DNA from: an uncultured Alphaproteobacteria bacterium
GTDB lineage: Bacteria; Pseudomonadota; Alphaproteobacteria; Rs-D84
Assembly: GCA_947175875.1 (NCBI GenBank)
Contig: CAMWON010000005.1
Coordinates: 1 to 64,000 of the forward strand
Direction: 5' to 3'
DNA length: 64,000 bases
Shown: positions 60,626 through 64,000 of the stretch, piece by piece
Layout: each line of letters opens with the position of its first letter
Numbering within the stretch: the stretch's first letter is position 1
Position numbers and translations under genes: made by a program
The notes under the pieces: model-generated
What the model was told of the DNA's origin: nothing
Databases searched by the model: none
What the model saw: only the letters and a program-made list of their open reading frames with translations

Positions 60626-61945
60626 ATGAATTTCATAAAGAACTTTTTTGGAAATCTGAGCGATTTGCAAAAGCGTATTTTGTTCACGTTGGGTGCATTG
60701 GTCGTGTACCGTGTCGGTTCCTTTATTCCGTTGCCGGGTGTAAACGCATCTGCCGTTCTGCATTTGTTCAGCGGCGAGGGCAGCGGCATGATGGGCATGT
60801 TCGATATGTTTTCTGGTGGTTCGCTGTCGCGTATGTCGGTGCTGGCACTGAATATTTTCCCATACATTTCCGCATCCATCGTTCTGCAGCTGTTGACGGC
60901 GACCAGCAAGTCGTTGAGCGAGCTGCGTAAAGAGGGCGAGTCGGGCCGCATCAAAATTAACCAGTACACTCGTTATCTGGCGGTGTTCCTGGCGGTGGTT
61001 CAGGGCTGGGCCGTGGTTCGCGGTTTAGAAATGATGGCGCCGGTAAACGGTGTTGCGGCGGTTGTAAATCCTGGATTTGCATTTGAATTGTCCGCGATAA
61101 TCGCACTGGTCGGTGGTACGGTGTTCGTAATGTGGCTGGCCGAACAGATTACGGCGCGCGGCATAGGGCAGGGTGCGTCTCTGTTAATCTTTGCGGGGAT
61201 TATCGCAGAGGTTCCGGGCGGAATCGCCAAGATATTTTCTTTGGGCTCGGTCGGACAGATGTCGCCCGCGATGATTGCGTTGGTTGTCGGTTTTGTTGTC
61301 GGCATCATTGCGCTGATTGCGTTCTTTGAACAGGCCCAGCGTCGTATTCAGATTCTGTATCCGCGCCAGGTTATGGCGAACGGTGTGACGAATACGAATG
61401 CGTCATATCTGCCGATAAAGGTTAACATGTCCGGTGTTATGGGACCGGTATTTGCGGCCAGTATAATGATGCTGCCGGCGTTTGTTCAGCGCTTTGTTCA
61501 GAGCGAGAATCTGGTCGTTCAGAATATCATGGGATTCTTTACGTACGGTGCATGGTCTTATATCATCATGTACACGATACTGATTGCATTCTTTGCATTT
61601 TTCCAGACGGCGGTTATATTCAATTCCGAAGAGACCAGCAATAATCTGAAAAATGCGGGCGGTTATATCCCCGGCGTTCGTCCCGGCGAACAGACTGTTC
61701 ACTATTTGGATGCGGTTGTGTCGCGTACGACTTCAATCGGTGTTCTGTATCTGATTGTGGTATGCGTTGTTCCGATTATTCTCAATACGCATCTGGGCAT
61801 GCCGCTGGCGATTGGCGGAACCAGTGTTCTGATTGTGGCGGGCGTTGTTCTGGATACAATGAACCAGGTTCAGTCGTATCTGGTGGCAAAGCAGTATGGC
61901 GGCGTTATCAAAAAGACGCAAAAGAAGGGGCGTTTCCGCGGATAA
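60626..61945 (+). CDS. secY: protein translocase subunit SecY
   Basis: 10-TM SecY sequence; GVNASAVLHLF, YPRQVMANGVTNTNASYLPIKVNMSGVM. Confidence 0.95.
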   Translation: MNFIKNFFGNLSDLQKRILFTLGALVVYRVGSFIPLPGVNASAVLHLFSGEGSGMMGMFDMFSGGSLSRMSVLALNIFPYISASIVLQLLTATSKSLSELRKEGESGRIKINQYTRYLAVFLAVVQGWAVVRGLEMMAPVNGVAAVVNPGFAFELSAIIALVGGTVFVMWLAEQITARGIGQGASLLIFAGIIAEVPGGIAKIFSLGSVGQMSPAMIALVVGFVVGIIALIAFFEQAQRRIQILYPRQVMANGVTNTNASYLPIKVNMSGVMGPVFAASIMMLPAFVQRFVQSENLVVQNIMGFFTYGAWSYIIMYTILIAFFAFFQTAVIFNSEETSNNLKNAGGYIPGVRPGEQTVHYLDAVVSRTTSIGVLYLIVVCVVPIILNTHLGMPLAIGGTSVLIVAGVVLDTMNQVQSYLVAKQYGGVIKKTQKKGRFRG

Positions 61946-62109
61946 TAAAATTTGCGAGAAACGGAAACAAGATTTGACTTTTGCCGGAATTTGTATAAAA
62001 TTACTCGGCAAAATAAAATACGGCGGGAAATCAGTTTATGATTTTTCGGTGTTAAGACTCCGGGCGCGGAAACGCGTTTCGGGCAGTAAAATAAAAAGGA
62101 AAGTAAAAG

Positions 62110-62487
62110 ATGGCACGTATAGCAGGTGTTAACATTCCGACAGAAAAGCGCATTGAAATCGCGTTGCAGTACATTCATGGTATTGGACCGGCCAAGGCGG
62201 CGCAAATCTGCGAGGCTTTGAAATTGAAAGATGGGCTGCGCGCGAAAGATTTGACTGACGCGGATGTTGTAAAAATTTCGAACTATATTGAACAGAACTT
62301 TAAAGTAGAAGGTGATGTTCGTCGTGAAGTTGCGATGAATATCAAACGTCTGCAGGATTTAAAGGCATATCGTGGTATTCGTCACCGTAACCGCTTGCCG
62401 GTTCGCGGTCAGCGTACCCAGACCAATGCCCGCACCCGCAAGGGCAAGCGCGTCGTGGTCGCCGGTTCTGCAACAAAGGGTAAGTAA
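62110..62487 (+). CDS. rpsM: 30S ribosomal protein S13
   Basis: [26 protein letters not shown]. Confidence 0.96.
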   Translation: MARIAGVNIPTEKRIEIALQYIHGIGPAKAAQICEALKLKDGLRAKDLTDADVVKISNYIEQNFKVEGDVRREVAMNIKRLQDLKAYRGIRHRNRLPVRGQRTQTNARTRKGKRVVVAGSATKGK

Positions 62488-62645
62488 AATTTAATTTAAT
62501 GCCTCGTCTGCTTGGTGTTGGCGCGCTTGTGTATCTTTTGTACGCTTCGCTTACCAACATTGGCGCATTCAAAGCATTATCTTAAATTTAAGGTAGAGAT
62601 TAACACGACAGTTAATTGAAGACATCGATAAAAGGTAAAAAAATA

Positions 62646-63029
62646 ATGGCAGTAACAAAAGCAAAAAAGAAAGTTGTAAAGAAAGTGTCGCATGGTATTG
62701 CGCACGTTGTTGCAACGAACAATAACACTCGTATCACAATTACAGACCAGTCGGGCGCCGTTTTGACATGGGCGACGGCCGGTGCGAATAATTTTAAGGG
62801 TGCGAAAAAATCCACTCCGTACGCGGCGACGGTTGTGGCAGATGCGGTCGGCAAGAAAGTTGCCGAAATGGGTATGAAGACGGTTGACGTTCTGATGCGT
62901 GGTATCGGCCAGGGACGTGAATCTGCGGTTCGTGGTTTGGCAAACGCCGGCCTGATTGTGCAGAGCATTACCGATACGACCCGTATACCGCACAATGGCT
63001 GCCGTCCGAAAAAGGTTCGCCGCGTGTAA
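62646..63029 (+). CDS. rpsK: 30S ribosomal protein S11
   Basis: S11 sequence; HNGCRPKKVRRV C-terminus. Confidence 0.96.
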   Translation: MAVTKAKKKVVKKVSHGIAHVVATNNNTRITITDQSGAVLTWATAGANNFKGAKKSTPYAATVVADAVGKKVAEMGMKTVDVLMRGIGQGRESAVRGLANAGLIVQSITDTTRIPHNGCRPKKVRRV

Positions 63030-63048
63030 ACACGTGCATCTTAATAAA

Positions 63049-63072
63049 AGCGCCCCAAACGGGGCGTTTTTA
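63049..63072. terminator. Rho-independent terminator between convergent genes
   Basis: agcgccccaaacggggcgttttta. Confidence 0.82.
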
Positions 63073-63570
63073 ATTTTGGTAATAACAGGCGTCCGTATAT
63101 GTGCCGCTGCCGGTGGTGTCGCTGAAAGTGGTGCCGGACGGCAGATAGCATGCGGTAATTGCGGTTGCGCCCGCCAGGGCGGTTGTGCCGTAAACGCCGC
63201 CCGATGACGGACAGCGCGTGCATGATTGCCCGCTGCCGTAATATCCCTTCTTGCACTGGTATTCGCATGAGGCTTTTATTGCGGTTGTTTTGCATCTTAC
63301 CTGATAATTTTGACCGCTGACGCTTGTCCATAAGGTGCCCGGGCACTCGGTCGGACAAGTCGCTGGCTCAATTGGATCTATCGGGTCGATTATTAGAGAG
63401 GAGCAGCCTGCCTGTGCGCATGTTTCACTGCTGCTGCGGCAGCAGTTTGTTTCGCCTTCCATAATCGGGCACATAACCGTGTATGCGCCGCCGCATGTGC
63501 GGGCGCCGGCATCGTTTGCCAGTATGATGCCGACAACGGCCCCGCATAATAAGGTAATTGTTTTTTTCAT
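63070..63570 (-). CDS. secreted Cys-rich family protein
   Basis: Signal peptide; CEYQCKKGYYGSGQSCTRCPSSGGVYGTT..ITACYLPSGTTFSDTTGSGTYTDACYYQN. Confidence 0.8.
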   Translation of the reverse strand: MKKTITLLCGAVVGIILANDAGARTCGGAYTVMCPIMEGETNCCRSSSETCAQAGCSSLIIDPIDPIEPATCPTECPGTLWTSVSGQNYQVRCKTTAIKASCEYQCKKGYYGSGQSCTRCPSSGGVYGTTALAGATAITACYLPSGTTFSDTTGSGTYTDACYYQN

Positions 63571-63572
63571 GA

Positions 63573-63840
63573 TTTCAAATCCCTGTTTTTGTGTTAAACA
63601 AAACGCCGCCTTGGAATTGGCGGCCGGGGATTTCAGAAAATCATAACATAAAATGACCCCGTGACTTTTGGGTAATCCCTGTTATATGGTCACGGATCCC
63701 CGACCGGTTAGAATCGGGTGATATAAAACACACGGCGCATCATTGCGCCGACGTATTTTGTCGGATTCAGTGCGTACCACCGCACCGTTATGTTATGGGA
63801 TTTCTGAGGTCCCTGAGCCAACATCCCTGTTGATTCAGTG
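63573..63840 (-). promoter_or_regulatory. structured leader RNA, subclass II, copy 2
   Basis: Minus strand: CAAC-agggat-GTTG; GGGA-cctCAGAAA-TCCC; loop pairs TTTCTG; CATAACATAA:TTATGTTATG; GGTCGGGGAT:ATCCCCGGCC; GCCGCC/GGCGGC; GGGATTT SD region; TTTACT-N17-TATACT upstream. Confidence 0.88.
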
Positions 63841-63910
63841 GTTAGTATATAAATTGTGTGCCGTTAAGTAAAGGATAAAAAATCCCCGCTGTTTGGCGGG
63901 CGTTTTTTAT

Positions 63911-63939
63911 TTGTATCTGAATTTTTATTTTGTTATAGT
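63911..63939 (+). promoter_or_regulatory. sigma70-like promoter for the truncated leader
   Basis: TTGTAT-N17-TATAGT. Confidence 0.55.
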
Positions 63940-63944
63940 CTAGC

Positions 63945-64000
63945 TTGGTAATGGGAAACCATTACTGGGCTTAGTAACCCATAACATTTGGTGTCAGTGA
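63945..64000 (+). promoter_or_regulatory. partial structured leader RNA, cut by window end
   Basis: GGTAATGG-gaaa-CCATTAC (P0) then GGG-cttagtaa-CCC and CATAACATttggtg, matching the 5' order of subclass II. Confidence 0.6.

Overview
The window looks like a chromosomal segment of an alphaproteobacterium-like genome; taxonomy is inferred from protein style only. It has a housekeeping backbone: parE, dnaJ, pgsA, a short uvrC, an RluC/D-type synthase, AsmA, a DisA_N diadenylate cyclase, dnaN, ppa, efp, fba, tolB, plsC, ftsEX, pal, rbfA, lepA, acpP, fabF, an AMP-binding CoA ligase, mltG, then a str-S10-spc ribosomal cluster from rpsL to rpsK. Accessory material interrupts this backbone: a five-gene array of secreted coiled-coil/tail-fibre-like proteins (25.8-32.7 kb), a probably inactive tyrosine-recombinase homologue, tRNA-Pro with extra copies of its 3' end, pilin-like genes, and a family of small secreted Cys-rich proteins. 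The most interesting signal is a family of large structured 5' leader RNAs: five complete copies plus one cut by the window end. They share one architecture: a hairpin whose loop forms a pseudoknot, a second long-range helix, an SD-mimic strand that competes for an anti-SD strand, a terminator-like hairpin, and a U/A hairpin next to the SD. Helices are preserved by compensatory sequence changes between copies. Four complete copies precede genes of the Cys-rich secreted family and one precedes an HTH gene. I recognise no known riboswitch class, so this is proposed as a candidate new cis-regulatory RNA. Everything was done by eye; no database or folding computation was run.
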